The notes beneath the pieces were generated by a model. That model saw only the letters and a program-made list of their open reading frames with translations. It was not told where the DNA came from and did no database searches. Below are positions 32,341-40,993 of a stretch of DNA of 64,000 nt, one piece after another. The DNA lies in contig JBOGGU010000139.1 of NCBI GenBank assembly GCA_050744085.1, positions 1 through 64,000 of the forward strand. Direction: 5' to 3'. The stretch's first letter is position 1. Each line of letters starts with the position of its first letter. Source of the DNA: JAVKSL01 sp050744085 (lineage in GTDB: Bacteria; Actinomycetota; Acidimicrobiia; Acidimicrobiales; JAJPHD01). The translations under genes were made by a program, and so were the position numbers.

Positions 32341-32389
32341 CCGGCGATGGTGGTTGAACACGTTATACGTGTACAACCACCATCGCCGG
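32341..32389. repeat. 49-bp near-perfect palindrome
   Basis: Arms 32341-32363 and 32367-32389 are complementary over 22 of 23 positions, with a 3-nt centre. The left arm begins CCGGCGATGGTGGTTG and contains ACACGT nearest the centre. It lies 27 nt after the P55 gene and 43 nt before the convergent CU044 gene, so it could terminate both transcripts, but the length and one-mismatch symmetry are unusual for a terminator. A G/C tandem repeat (GGGGCGCA) follows. Confidence 0.75.
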
Positions 32390-32431
32390 GGCGCCGGGGC
32401 GCAGGGGCGCAGGGGCGCAGGGGGCGCAGGG

Positions 32432-33757
32432 TCAGGCGGGGGGCGGGACAGCGGTGGTCGAGTCGACGATCCCGGTGCTCACGTAGATCGTGTACGAGGC
32501 CACCGTGTCGGCGGGGGGCTGCGACACCACCCCGACGGCCAACCCGCCGCCCTTCCTGGGGGCCGGGGTTGGGAAGGGGGGTGTCGCGGTCGGGTCTATC
32601 ACCACCGATTGGGACTGGAGCGTGGCAGAGGTCTTGGGGTCGAGGATGAGCTGGTAGCTGATCCCGTTGGCAAGCAGGGCGACCGCTATGCCTTTCCTGC
32701 CGAGCCGGTCTGTCGCCGGACCCTTCTCCACGACGCCGGGCAGGCTCGCCACGACCTGGTACAGGGCAGCCCGCAGGGCCGGTGAGGCCGTCTCCTGCAG
32801 GAAGCTCCCGGCGAGCAGGAATGTCTCGAATGCTTGGCCGTGGCCGCGCTCGTAGCGCTGGACTATCGCTCGCCTGAGGGCGGCCGGGCTGGTGGGCAGG
32901 TTGGCGTCGGGGTAGGCGAGGGTGCCCGGGGGGTTGTAGGTGGGGCTGAGAGGGGTCAGCTTGGACACTATCTTGCCAGCGCCGTGGGAGGGGGGTATGG
33001 GTGTCAGCTTGCCTCCGGGGCCTAGCTCTTTTATCTTGTCCGGCGGCTTGCTACCCTTGCGGGTGGTCGGCCATTGGGGGGTGAATACTGCCGGGGGAAT
33101 CGGCAGCGCTTTGGTGGTGGGCGACCCGGTGACGACACGGCCCGCACCGTCAGGAGCGATCCAGCTCTGGATGACGGAGGTGGTGAACGACCAAGGGAGC
33201 TTTGATGGCTTGGTCATTGAAATGACGCCCCCGTTCACCAGGTTCCCGTTCACCCTCTTGAGGTACAGGTACTGGCCCGGGCCGGGCTGGGTGTTCGGGG
33301 GCGCGTGGAGGGCTTGCTGGGCTGCCTGGTCGAGCACGGCGGCTGCCGCTGAGGTCGGCCCTACCGGCCCGCCCGGAGGCGCCACGACGTTGGCGAGCAC
33401 GGTGGCCGCCGCTGCGACTGCTGCTACCGCCGCGGCTGCGGTCGCGACGGTCCAGCGTCGGCGCCGCCAGGATCTCCGGCCCCGGCGCGGGCCGCCGCCG
33501 GCGCCCCCGGTCGTGCTGAGGGGTAGCGGGGTCACGGTCCCGGCCGTAACAGTGTCGGCAATGCACTCATCGGCCTCCGGCGCCGTCGGCGCCGCCGTCG
33601 CCGACGCCGCAATCGCCGCGGCCAGGGCGCGCCCGGCACGCCGGCGGGCCTCCTCGGTCGGTGAACTTTGGGCAATGGACGACGCTGAGCGTCGCCCATT
33701 GCCCAAAGTTGCTTCCTCCGTTCCAAATCGGGCCAACAGCTCGAGCTCGTCGATCAT
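32432..33757 (-). CDS. CU044_5270-type membrane protein, sigma-factor partner
   Basis: 441 residues. The cytosolic N-terminus starts MIDELELLARFGTEE, the opening common to proteins encoded after certain ECF sigma genes. One membrane span lies at about residues 105-125 (TVATAAAAVAAVAAAATVLA). The extracytoplasmic part has GPGQYLYLKRVNG and QSWIAPDGAGRVV, matching the CU044_5270 family. It probably modulates the sigma factor, whose gene it overlaps by ATGA. Residues about 16-31 are encoded by a 47-bp palindrome, apparently inserted in frame, where family members would be expected to run straight into Arg/Ala helix. Confidence 0.8.
   Translation of the reverse strand: MIDELELLARFGTEEATLGNGRRSASSIAQSSPTEEARRRAGRALAAAIAASATAAPTAPEADECIADTVTAGTVTPLPLSTTGGAGGGPRRGRRSWRRRRWTVATAAAAVAAVAAAATVLANVVAPPGGPVGPTSAAAAVLDQAAQQALHAPPNTQPGPGQYLYLKRVNGNLVNGGVISMTKPSKLPWSFTTSVIQSWIAPDGAGRVVTGSPTTKALPIPPAVFTPQWPTTRKGSKPPDKIKELGPGGKLTPIPPSHGAGKIVSKLTPLSPTYNPPGTLAYPDANLPTSPAALRRAIVQRYERGHGQAFETFLLAGSFLQETASPALRAALYQVVASLPGVVEKGPATDRLGRKGIAVALLANGISYQLILDPKTSATLQSQSVVIDPTATPPFPTPAPRKGGGLAVGVVSQPPADTVASYTIYVSTGIVDSTTAVPPPA
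33664..33710. repeat. 47-bp palindrome inside a coding region
   Basis: Arms of 23 nt (33664-33686 and 33688-33710) match at 22 positions around a single central base. The left arm begins AACTTTGGGCAATGG. It is coding for about 16 residues of the CU044-type protein. A palindrome this long is not required by the protein and looks like an inserted element or a strong hairpin controlling the 5' part of the gene. Confidence 0.85.
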
Positions 33758-34404
33758 CTCTTCTGCTCCTTCGGGGTCGCGTCGGGTCGCGTGGCTTCAG
33801 GGTCGAGGTGCTGGCGCAGGCGGCTCCACAGGGTCGCCCGTGCCCGCGACAGGCGCGAGCGCACGGTCCCGACCGGCAGTTCCAGCGCCTCGGCAATCTG
33901 CTCGTAGGACAGCCCGGCCCACGCATACAGGTAGAGCGGCTCGCGCTGGTCTGGGGTCAGCCCTGCCAGCGCCTCGGCAAGGGCGGGCATGGCCGCAGCA
34001 ACCGCAGCTGCCTCGACGATTGCCTCGGGGTCACCCAGGGGCGCCTCCTCGACGTGCCTAGTCGCCAGGTCGGAAAGGCGGCGCTGCTCGGCGCGCCAGT
34101 GGCTGCGCACCAGGTTGGTCGCAATCTGGTACAGCCAGGGTCGGGCATCCGACCTGGCCGGGTCGTAGCTGGCCCTGGCGCGAAACGCGCACACGAAGGT
34201 CTCGGATGCCAGGTCGTCGGCCAGGTCGACACCAACCCGGCGGGCGAGGTAGCCGTGGATGGCGTCGAAGTGGCGGTCGAAGATCACCGCGAAGCCCTCG
34301 GGGGAATCGTAGGACCCCACTATCGCCAACGCGTCCGTGGGGTGCTCGCCTGGGCTGGCCTGGGCTGGTGGGACCACTGCGGCTGCCGGGAGGTTGGTCA
34401 TCAT
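33754..34404 (-). CDS. ECF-type RNA polymerase sigma factor
   Basis: 216 residues from the ATG at 34404 (an adjacent ATG at 34401 is equivalent). Region 2: FAVIFDRHFDAIHGYLARRVGVDLADDLASETFVCAFRARASYDPARSDARPWLYQIATNLVRSHWR. Region 4: LAGLTPDQREPLYLYAWAGLSYEQIAEALELPVGTVRSRLSRARATLW. It is the expected partner of the CU044-type membrane protein, overlapping by ATGA. The regulon cannot be inferred. Confidence 0.87.
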   Translation of the reverse strand: MMTNLPAAAVVPPAQASPGEHPTDALAIVGSYDSPEGFAVIFDRHFDAIHGYLARRVGVDLADDLASETFVCAFRARASYDPARSDARPWLYQIATNLVRSHWRAEQRRLSDLATRHVEEAPLGDPEAIVEAAAVAAAMPALAEALAGLTPDQREPLYLYAWAGLSYEQIAEALELPVGTVRSRLSRARATLWSRLRQHLDPEATRPDATPKEQKR

Positions 34405-34502
34405 GGGCTTACTTCGCTCGGGCGGGGCCAGAGTTCCGCCACCCGGCGGGAATAGCCTGCGGGTGGCTTGCGTTCGGTGCAAGTGTGCATATACTGCAAG
34501 AG

Positions 34503-35213
34503 ATGGACACCCACGCCGCCACAGCTCAACAGACCTCGCTGCGCGAGCGCAAGAAGCTGGCGACCCGCCGGGCCCTACGCGCTTCGGCCACCCGCCTGAT
34601 GGCCCAGCGCGGCCTCGCTGAGGTGACAGTCGAGGACATTGCAGGGGATGCCGACGTGTCGGCCAGGACCTTCTTCAACTACTTCGCCTCTAAGGAGGAT
34701 GCGGTGGTGGGCTGGGACCCGGCGATGGTGGCCGAGCTGTTGGTCGCCCTGCGGGAGCGGCCGGCTGACGAAGGCTCGTTCCAAGCCCTCAGTACGGTGC
34801 TGATCGAGACATTGGGGTCGTTCGACACCGACCCAGGGGACTTCCTCGACCGGCTCAGTGTCATCAAGTCCGAGCCCCACCTGGTGGCGCGCCAGGCGGC
34901 GCGCTGGGCGGAGATCGAGCGCCAGCTGGTCTCGGTGCTCGCCGAACGCCAGGCGGACCGGCCCGGCCCGGCAGCCCGGCCTGGCCCGGCAGCCCGGCCC
35001 GGTCCAGCACGCAGCGACAACGCTGCCCTTGTCGTCTCCGCGTCCCTGGCTGCGTGCCGGGTGGCGACGATGGCCTGGTGCGAGCGCAGCGGCACTGACC
35101 ACATCACCGACCTCGTGACCGCCAATCTCGCCATGCTCGCAACTGGCTTTGGCGGTCCCCTCGAAAGCGATTCCCCCCGAGACGCCCCCCAGCCGGAAGG
35201 AACACCCATATGA
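34503..35213 (+). CDS. TetR-family repressor of the efflux operon
   Basis: 236 residues. HTH: RERKKLATRRALRASATRLMAQRGLAEVTVEDIAGDADVSARTFFNYFASKEDAVVGW. The C-terminal ligand domain contains an in-frame PGPAAR repeat (residues ~157-170). It overlaps the MFS exporter by ATGA and probably represses both genes, with release by the transported compound. The upstream region has a purine run GCAAGAG before ATG and an AT-rich CATATACT that may be -10. Confidence 0.9.
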   Translation: MDTHAATAQQTSLRERKKLATRRALRASATRLMAQRGLAEVTVEDIAGDADVSARTFFNYFASKEDAVVGWDPAMVAELLVALRERPADEGSFQALSTVLIETLGSFDTDPGDFLDRLSVIKSEPHLVARQAARWAEIERQLVSVLAERQADRPGPAARPGPAARPGPARSDNAALVVSASLAACRVATMAWCERSGTDHITDLVTANLAMLATGFGGPLESDSPRDAPQPEGTPI

Positions 35214-36877
35214 CCGACGTCGAGCCCATCGCGCCGACCACAGCGACCATCGCTCCGACGGTGGCGACCGTGGCGCCGACCATGGACGCGCCGCGGCCGG
35301 CACCCCAAGGGGCGCCCGTTGCCGGTCTCACCCGCCGCCGGGTGCTGATCATCATCGGCTCGCTGATCCTCGGGATGCTCCTCGCCGCTCTTGACCAGAC
35401 CGTCGTCTCCACCGCTCTGCCCACCATCGTGGGGGACCTCGGTGGCGCCTCGCACCTGGCGTGGCTGGTCACCGCCTACCTCCTGGCCTCCACGGTGTCG
35501 ACCCCGCTGTGGGGGAAGCTCGGCGACATGTACGGGCGCAAGGTGTTCTTCCAGGCGTCTATCGTGATCTTCCTGGTGGGCTCGGTGCTGTCCGGCCTCA
35601 GCACCTCGATGGTCGAGCTGATCGCCTTCCGGGCGCTCCAGGGCCTCGGCGGTGGTGGCCTGATGGTCGGGGCGCAGTCGATCGTCGGCGACGTGGTCTC
35701 CCCCCGGGAGCGCGGCAAGTACCAGGGCCTGTTCGGCGCGGTGTTCGCGGTGACGACGGTGGTGGGCCCGCTGATAGGCGGTCTCCTCACCCAGCACGCC
35801 AGCTGGAGGTGGATCTTCTACATCAACCTGCCCATCGGTGCGATCGCGCTGGTGGTGACCGGTCTTGCCCTGCCCGGCGCGCTGAGCAAGGTCCACCACG
35901 TGGTGGACTACGCGGGCACGGCAGCCCTCACCCTGGCTGCAACCAGCCTGGTCTTGTTTGCCAGCCTGGGTGGGACCACCTTCGCCTGGGGCTCGGCGCC
36001 CATGATCATCCTGGCGCTGGCAGGAGCGGCCCTGATCGGCCTGTGGGCCCTTGCCGAGCGCCGGGCGAAGGAGCCCGTGCTCCCGCTTGCGCTGTTCAAG
36101 AACCGGGTGTTCTCCGCCTCGAGCGTCGTCGGCTTCGTGGTGGGCTTCGCCATGTTCGGCGCGCTGACCTTCCTGCCGCTGTTCTTCCAGGTCGTCCAAG
36201 GGGTCAGCCCCACCGTCTCTGGCCTGCGGCTGCTGCCGCTGATGATCGGCCTGCTCGTGACCTCCATCGGCTCCGGGTTCCTCATCAGCCGCTGGGGGCG
36301 CTACAAGGTCTTCCCGGTGGTCGGCTCCGCGGTGATGACCGTCGGGCTGTACCTGATGTCCCTGGTGGGGCCGTCGACCTCGACGGTCGTGGTGGACGCC
36401 TACCTGGTGATCTTCGGGGCCGGGCTTGGCGGAGTCATGCAGGTCCTGGTGATAGCGGTCCAGAATGCCGTGAAGCACCGTGACCTGGGGACCGCTACCG
36501 CGGGGTCGACGTTCTTCCGCTCGATCGGCGGTTCGTTCGGCTCTGCGGTGTTCGGGGCCATATTTGCCAACCTGCTCGCCGGTCGCCTCGCCACCCACCT
36601 GAAGGGCCTGGCCATACCCAAGGGCCTGGGTGCCAGCATCAACCCGGCCCAGCTCGCCCACCTGGCCCCCAAGGTTCACAGCGGGGTGGTGGCCGCATAC
36701 TCCTCGACAATCCAGACTCTATTCCTAATAGCGGTGCCCGTCGCAGTGGTCGCCTTCGGACTCACGTTCCTGTTGCCAGAGATCCGCCTGCGCAGGACCC
36801 TGGGTGACTCGCCAGAGCCCGGCGAGGAGGAGCGGGGGGACACCGCCAAAGAGCCGGTCGGCGCGGTCGCAGATTGA
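35210..36877 (+). CDS. DHA2/EmrB-type MFS multidrug exporter
   Basis: 555 residues, 14 predicted spans. After a Thr/Ala/Pro-rich cytosolic N-terminus come LLAALDQTVVSTALPTIVGDLGG (motif D1), LWGKLGDMYGRKVFFQ (motif A), IAFRALQGLGGGGLMVGAQSIVGDVVSPRERGKYQGLFGAVFAVTTVVGPLIGGLLTQ (motifs B/C) and WRWIFYINLPIG. This is the drug:H+ antiporter-2 family. The substrate is unknown; the coupled TetR gene suggests toxic-compound export. Confidence 0.93.
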   Translation: MTDVEPIAPTTATIAPTVATVAPTMDAPRPAPQGAPVAGLTRRRVLIIIGSLILGMLLAALDQTVVSTALPTIVGDLGGASHLAWLVTAYLLASTVSTPLWGKLGDMYGRKVFFQASIVIFLVGSVLSGLSTSMVELIAFRALQGLGGGGLMVGAQSIVGDVVSPRERGKYQGLFGAVFAVTTVVGPLIGGLLTQHASWRWIFYINLPIGAIALVVTGLALPGALSKVHHVVDYAGTAALTLAATSLVLFASLGGTTFAWGSAPMIILALAGAALIGLWALAERRAKEPVLPLALFKNRVFSASSVVGFVVGFAMFGALTFLPLFFQVVQGVSPTVSGLRLLPLMIGLLVTSIGSGFLISRWGRYKVFPVVGSAVMTVGLYLMSLVGPSTSTVVVDAYLVIFGAGLGGVMQVLVIAVQNAVKHRDLGTATAGSTFFRSIGGSFGSAVFGAIFANLLAGRLATHLKGLAIPKGLGASINPAQLAHLAPKVHSGVVAAYSSTIQTLFLIAVPVAVVAFGLTFLLPEIRLRRTLGDSPEPGEEERGDTAKEPVGAVAD

Positions 36878-36883
36878 GGCGGC

Positions 36884-38272
36884 CTATCCGATGGCGGCGC
36901 CGGGGCCCAGCAGCCGGCGGGTCTCGGCCTCCAGCTTCTCGGGGGTGACGGCACCGACCGCTGTCACTGTCCCATCCAGGTCCACGAACACGTTGGTCGG
37001 CACGCCCCGGATGCCCAGGAGGGCCGCGTAGTCACCGGTCTCGTCGACCAGGACCGGCCCGCTGACCCCCCAGATCTGGCAGAACTGCTCCGCTTCGGTG
37101 TGGGCGCCCACGCCCTCCCACAGATTGACGAGGATTATCTCCAGGCCCGACCGGGCCGTGCGGCGCCTCAGATCCTCGAGAACCGGCGCCTCGGCGTTGC
37201 ACGGGCCTCACCAGCTGGCAAAGAAGTTGACGATGTACTTGCGCTCGGCCCACTCCACGCTGTGGCGCAGCTGGCCCGAGTGCAGGTCCGGCAATGAGAA
37301 CGGCGGCAGCCTCGTGCCCACCAGCGGGTCAGTGCCGTCGTGGTTGACCGTGCCGGCAGGGCCGACGAGCAGGTCGTCGACCACGGTGAGCGACCCGCTT
37401 CCTGCGTTGGCCACGAGCAGTCGCCGGTCATCGAACGGGTGGACACTCACCCCTCCAGGCGCCCAACCCACGTCGATCCGGGACCACTCGGCCCCGTCCA
37501 TCCCGACCACGCTCAGTGTCCCGTTGCCCCGGTTGCTCACGTAGATCCGGTCTCCCAGGGGGCTGGCCGCCATGCCGACCGGGGCGCTGGCCACTGCCAT
37601 CTCGCCGACCACATCGCCGCTCGGGATGTCGATGCGGGCCACCGTGCTGGCCAGGGAGTTGACCACGTAGACCTCGTCGAGCTGCGGGTTCACCGCGGCC
37701 GCGCAGGGACCGTTGCCCACTGTGATCCGCCCGATGGGTTCGTTGGCCTCGGTGTCCACGACGGTCACCGAGCCGGTCAGGAAGTTGACGCAGTAGGCCC
37801 GTTGGTGGCGCGGGGACACCGCCACCGCGCCCGCCCCCAGCTCAGCGGGGACTGTGGCCACCACCTCGAGCGTGTCGATGTCGATGACGGTCATGCTCGA
37901 GCCCATCGTGTTCCCGCAGTAGAGGCGCCGGCCCTTCTCGTCGAAGCCCAGCCCGGCTGGGTAGGACCCGACCGCGATCTGGCCTACCACCTCGTCGGTA
38001 GTCGTGTCGATGACCGACACCTGATCGGAGCGAGCGTCGGCGGTGAACACCCGCCCCCCGATCTCGTCCATGACGATGTCGATGGGCTCGGTGCCCACGG
38101 GGATGCTCCCAAGCAGATGCATGGCGTCCAAGTCGACGACGGCGACGGCGTTGGAGCGCGAGCAGGCAACATAGGCCTGCCGGCGGGGTCCGCCGACGAC
38201 CACTCCCTCCGGGTCGAGCCCCACCTTGACCTCCCCGACGAGGTGGTGATCCTGAGCCGGCTGGGCGGTCAT
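36884..38272 (-). CDS. Beta-propeller/thioredoxin-fold protein with in-frame TGA at the redox motif (probable selenoprotein)
   Basis: The reading frame is 462 residues if TGA at 37210-37208 is decoded. Residues 1 to ~285 are YVTN-type propeller repeats (AYVACSRSNAVAVVDLD, RVFTADARSDQVSVIDT, RLYCGNTMGSSMTVIDI and so on). Residues ~320-462 are a TlpA/AhpC-type thioredoxin fold: TRLPPFSLPDL, KYIVNFFASW-TGA-GPCNAEAPVLEDL, VPTNVFVDLDGTVTAV. TGA stands exactly where thioredoxins have the first Cys of WCGPC (residue 355), and family sequence continues in frame for 107 codons. The resolving Cys358 is present. Downstream of the TGA, CGAG and CUCG (15-18 and 28-31 nt after it) can pair around a loop starting with G, a candidate SECIS. 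The alternative is a TGC-to-TGA nonsense change. No signal peptide; starts at the ATG at 38272. Confidence 0.75.
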
Positions 38273-38435
38273 GTTGCGATGGTCCCGTCAGGCCCTACGT
38301 GCATTCGTCACTCCCTTTTAGCGTCTCGGTGGTCCTCGATGGTTGGTTCAGGTCAGCCGGCCCGCCCGGCGGGAAACCCGCAGAGACCCTACCCAAGGGG
38401 GCATGTGCAAGGTGCAGCGGCCAGCCGGCCTGGGC

Positions 38436-38493
38436 GCGGGGGCTCAGCGGGGGCTCAGCGGGGGCTCAGGCGGCGCTCAGCCGGCGCTCAGGC
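38436..38493. repeat. 11-nt tandem repeats
   Basis: Three copies of GCGGGGGCTCA followed by degenerate GGCGCTCAG units, running into the 3' end of the fructosamine-kinase-like gene (stop at 38488). The repeat probably set the present stop position of that gene. Confidence 0.6.
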
Positions 38494-39375
38494 GAAGCGG
38501 CGGGCTATTGCCTCGGCCTGGGCGCCGTAGCCGCCGCCGAAAGCCACCGCGTGGACCAGCAGGGGGTACAGCTGGAACAGGCTTACCCGCTCCCTCCACC
38601 CGTCGGCCAAGGGCCCGTGCTCTGCGTAGGAGTCGAGGACGCGGCGTGGAAAGGGGCCGAACAGCGCAAGCATCGCCAGGTCCTCTTCCGGGTGGCCACC
38701 GTGCACCGATGGGTCGATCAGCCACGCCCTGCCGTCGGCTCCCCATAAGACGTTCCCCCACCACAGGTCCCCGTGGACCAGGGAGGGCGAGCAGGGTGGT
38801 ATCAGCTGGTCGAGGCGTTCGACCACCCGCTGGATGCTCGCGCCCAGGCCGCACCGGCCAGCCAGGTCCGCCAGGCGGCGGCCGTAGAAGGAGGCAGCGC
38901 TGGGGGCTTCGGCAGGGTCGACCTGGCAGGGCCCGATCCAGCCCGACCCACCGCCCCAGGTTGTCCAACCGGCGGCGTGCAGTGCGGCGAGTGACTCGCC
39001 GAGTTGCTCCTCGTGCGCGTGGGAGCGTCCAGCCTGGTCCACCCAGTCCTCCACCAGCAGGTCGCCTTCGGCCAGGGCCACCTCGGGCACCGGTGGCCAC
39101 GCTGTCTGGCTGGCGGGGCTGGCGGGGCCGGTGGGGCTGGCGGGGCCGGTGGGGCCGCCAGGCCCGGCCTCGGCGCTGGCGGGGCCGCCAGGCCCGTGCG
39201 CCGCCCCAAGCTGGCGGAGGCCCGCTGCCTCGTCGGCCACGCCGGGCCCGGTCTTGACGACCAGCGCACGTCCGGCGATGCTCACCCGCCAAATGCTCCC
39301 ACCGATGGAGCGCACCTGCTCGGGCTCGCCGAGGCTCTCAGCGAGCCTTTGCGGCCAGTTGCTCGACGAGCCCAT
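38488..39375 (-). CDS. Fructosamine-kinase family protein
   Basis: 295 residues from the ATG at 39375. The kinase fold resembles aminoglycoside phosphotransferases: VRSIGGSIWRVSIAGRALVVKTGPG (ATP lysine), SLVHGDLWWGNVLWGADGRAWLIDPSVHGGHPEEDLAMLALFG (catalytic HGDLWWGN and the metal-binding D). It phosphorylates ketosamines or similar glycated amines, a protein deglycation role in related bacteria. An in-frame GPTGPASPTGPASP repeat interrupts the N-lobe. It overlaps the phosphatase gene by 38 nt. Confidence 0.88.
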   Translation of the reverse strand: MGSSSNWPQRLAESLGEPEQVRSIGGSIWRVSIAGRALVVKTGPGVADEAAGLRQLGAAHGPGGPASAEAGPGGPTGPASPTGPASPASQTAWPPVPEVALAEGDLLVEDWVDQAGRSHAHEEQLGESLAALHAAGWTTWGGGSGWIGPCQVDPAEAPSAASFYGRRLADLAGRCGLGASIQRVVERLDQLIPPCSPSLVHGDLWWGNVLWGADGRAWLIDPSVHGGHPEEDLAMLALFGPFPRRVLDSYAEHGPLADGWRERVSLFQLYPLLVHAVAFGGGYGAQAEAIARRFA

Positions 39376-39817
39376 AGCAAGCCGCCTCGATGATCCCAAG
39401 CGTGTGGTCGAAGTCAGAGGCGTCGCCGCCCCACGGGTCGGGGACCTCGTTGCCATCGGGCGCGAGGGCGGGGTCGAATGACCTCAGCAGCCGTACCTTG
39501 GAACGCTCGCTGTCGCTGGTGACCAACCGGCCGACATCGGCCCAGTTCGAGCGGTCGGCGACCAGCACTAGGTCGGCGGCCTTCACGTCCGCGGCCGTGA
39601 TCCGACGGGCGCGGTGGCCCTCGCAAGGCCACCCCCGCCGGCCCAGCGCAGCCAGCGCGCCGGGATCGATTGGCGCACCGACGTGGTAGCCGGCGGTGCC
39701 GAAGGACTCGACTTGAACTCGGTCAGACAGCCCGGCTCGGGCGACCAGCTCGGTGGCCACGGCAGCGGCCATCGGCGAGCGACAGATGTTCCCCAGGCAG
39801 ACCATGGCAACCCTCAC
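39338..39817 (-). CDS. Low-molecular-weight protein tyrosine phosphatase
   Basis: 159 residues, GTG start. CLGNICRSPMAAAVA is the LMW-PTP C-x4-N-x-CR-S active site at residues 7-14 (nucleophile Cys7), and VPDPWGGDASDF carries the general-acid Asp. It dephosphorylates Tyr residues or small phosphates. It is paired with the fructosamine-kinase-like gene here, a common actinobacterial arrangement. Confidence 0.9.
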   Translation of the reverse strand: MRVAMVCLGNICRSPMAAAVATELVARAGLSDRVQVESFGTAGYHVGAPIDPGALAALGRRGWPCEGHRARRITAADVKAADLVLVADRSNWADVGRLVTSDSERSKVRLLRSFDPALAPDGNEVPDPWGGDASDFDHTLGIIEAACYGLVEQLAAKAR

Positions 39818-39909
39818 CGCGACAGTCTCTCACGCGCCCCCGCGCGCGCCCTCCCCGGCTATCTGTCCAGGAGGAATATGACCCTGTGTCGCCGCGCCCC
39901 CGCGCCCAC

Positions 39910-40881
39910 TCACCCGCCGTGCCCAGGTGAAGGTGGGGCGAGGTCGGCGAGCCGGCTCACCCAGGGAGGGGGCGGGCCGCAGCTGATCTGGGCGTTTCCC
40001 GGGACGCTCAGTGTCGTGTACTCGCTCACCTGCTTGGGCCGGTAGCCCGCCGGGTAGCTCACCGAGGCAGGCAGGCAGGCGAGGGTCTTGCCGGGCTGGG
40101 CTTGCACGACCGTGACCGGTACCCAGACGAGCTCGTCGAGGGTGCAGCTCTGCTGGACGCAACCGCCGTACAGGCCGGGGTCCGCCCGGTTGAGGACCGG
40201 GACAGTCGTGAGCTTGAGGGTCATTGAGGTGATCGCGCCCTTCGGGGCCCCAGGCGCAGCATTGCGCAACATGTAGGACTCCTCGTTGCGGGTGAGCACC
40301 CCGAAGGGGACACGGGAGGTCGATCCCCCCGGGCAGCCGGCCTGCGCAGGGTCGCGGTTGGTCAGGGCCGCGAACCACGACGGTTGGTTGCCGGCTGGAA
40401 TCGTGGCCTCGACCTGTGCGGTGGTTGCGTCCAGCACCACGAGCTTGTTCCCGCCGATGAGGACCGCCCATACCGGCTTCCACGGAGCGCCAGTCAAGGC
40501 GCTCGGGACCTGGGTGATCCCGTGCTCGTAGCCGATGGACTGCATCAGCGCGGAGACCTCCGTCCACGAGGTGAGCTTGGCGAGCGCTCCGTTGGTCGAC
40601 CCGCTGCCCACGGCCACCCTGACGGCCCTCTCGGCGCTGAGAACAGGCCGCGGGCTCGTCGGCAGTTGGACCACGCTCGGGGGTTTGACGCCGGCGTGGC
40701 CTGCGATCGCTACACCGTGAACAGTTGTCGCACACGAGCCCACCCCGCTGACTGCGCCCGGGTCCGCAGTCCTGACTGCGGGTGCTGGTCTGGTCGCCGA
40801 GGTGCCACAGCCAGCCAGGCTGAGGCCAGCCAAGGCGGCGCTTGCCGCCACACGGGATCGGAGCGGCGCTGTTTGTCGCAT
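39910..40881 (-). CDS. Secreted lipoprotein of unknown function
   Basis: 323 residues from the ATG at 40881. Signal peptide RSRVAASAALAGLSLAGC with lipobox Cys. The mature protein has several Cys (two plausible disulfide pairs) and a segment with VWAVLIGGNKLVVLDATTAQVEATIPAG, suggesting a beta-strand domain. No family recognised. It is divergent from asnB across a short gap. Confidence 0.7.
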   Translation of the reverse strand: MRQTAPLRSRVAASAALAGLSLAGCGTSATRPAPAVRTADPGAVSGVGSCATTVHGVAIAGHAGVKPPSVVQLPTSPRPVLSAERAVRVAVGSGSTNGALAKLTSWTEVSALMQSIGYEHGITQVPSALTGAPWKPVWAVLIGGNKLVVLDATTAQVEATIPAGNQPSWFAALTNRDPAQAGCPGGSTSRVPFGVLTRNEESYMLRNAAPGAPKGAITSMTLKLTTVPVLNRADPGLYGGCVQQSCTLDELVWVPVTVVQAQPGKTLACLPASVSYPAGYRPKQVSEYTTLSVPGNAQISCGPPPPWVSRLADLAPPSPGHGG

Positions 40882-40978
40882 GGTTTTACCGACGCTCGTG
40901 GGCGTCACACGGTTGCCTGACGAACCGATTCCCGGACCGAGTCGAGCCTGCCTGAGCCTCCCGCCGGCGCTCGGCCAG

Positions 40979-40984
40979 TAGGCT
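40979..40984 (+). promoter_or_regulatory. Leaderless -10 box TAGGCT for asnB
   Basis: TAGGCT is 9 nt before the GTG at 40994. No Shine-Dalgarno is visible in between. Confidence 0.5.
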
Positions 40985-40993
40985 GACAGCCTC

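Noticed and set aside
34679..36679. 666-aa minus-strand frame across tetR and the exporter
   Set aside because: It is the antisense shadow of two conserved genes and shows only His/Gln/Arg-rich sequence.
37208..37210. Treating the TGA as an ordinary stop with a separate downstream gene
   Set aside because: The downstream part has no ribosome site, the first start candidate (GTG at 37111) would remove the catalytic GPC segment, and the family sequence is continuous through the TGA.
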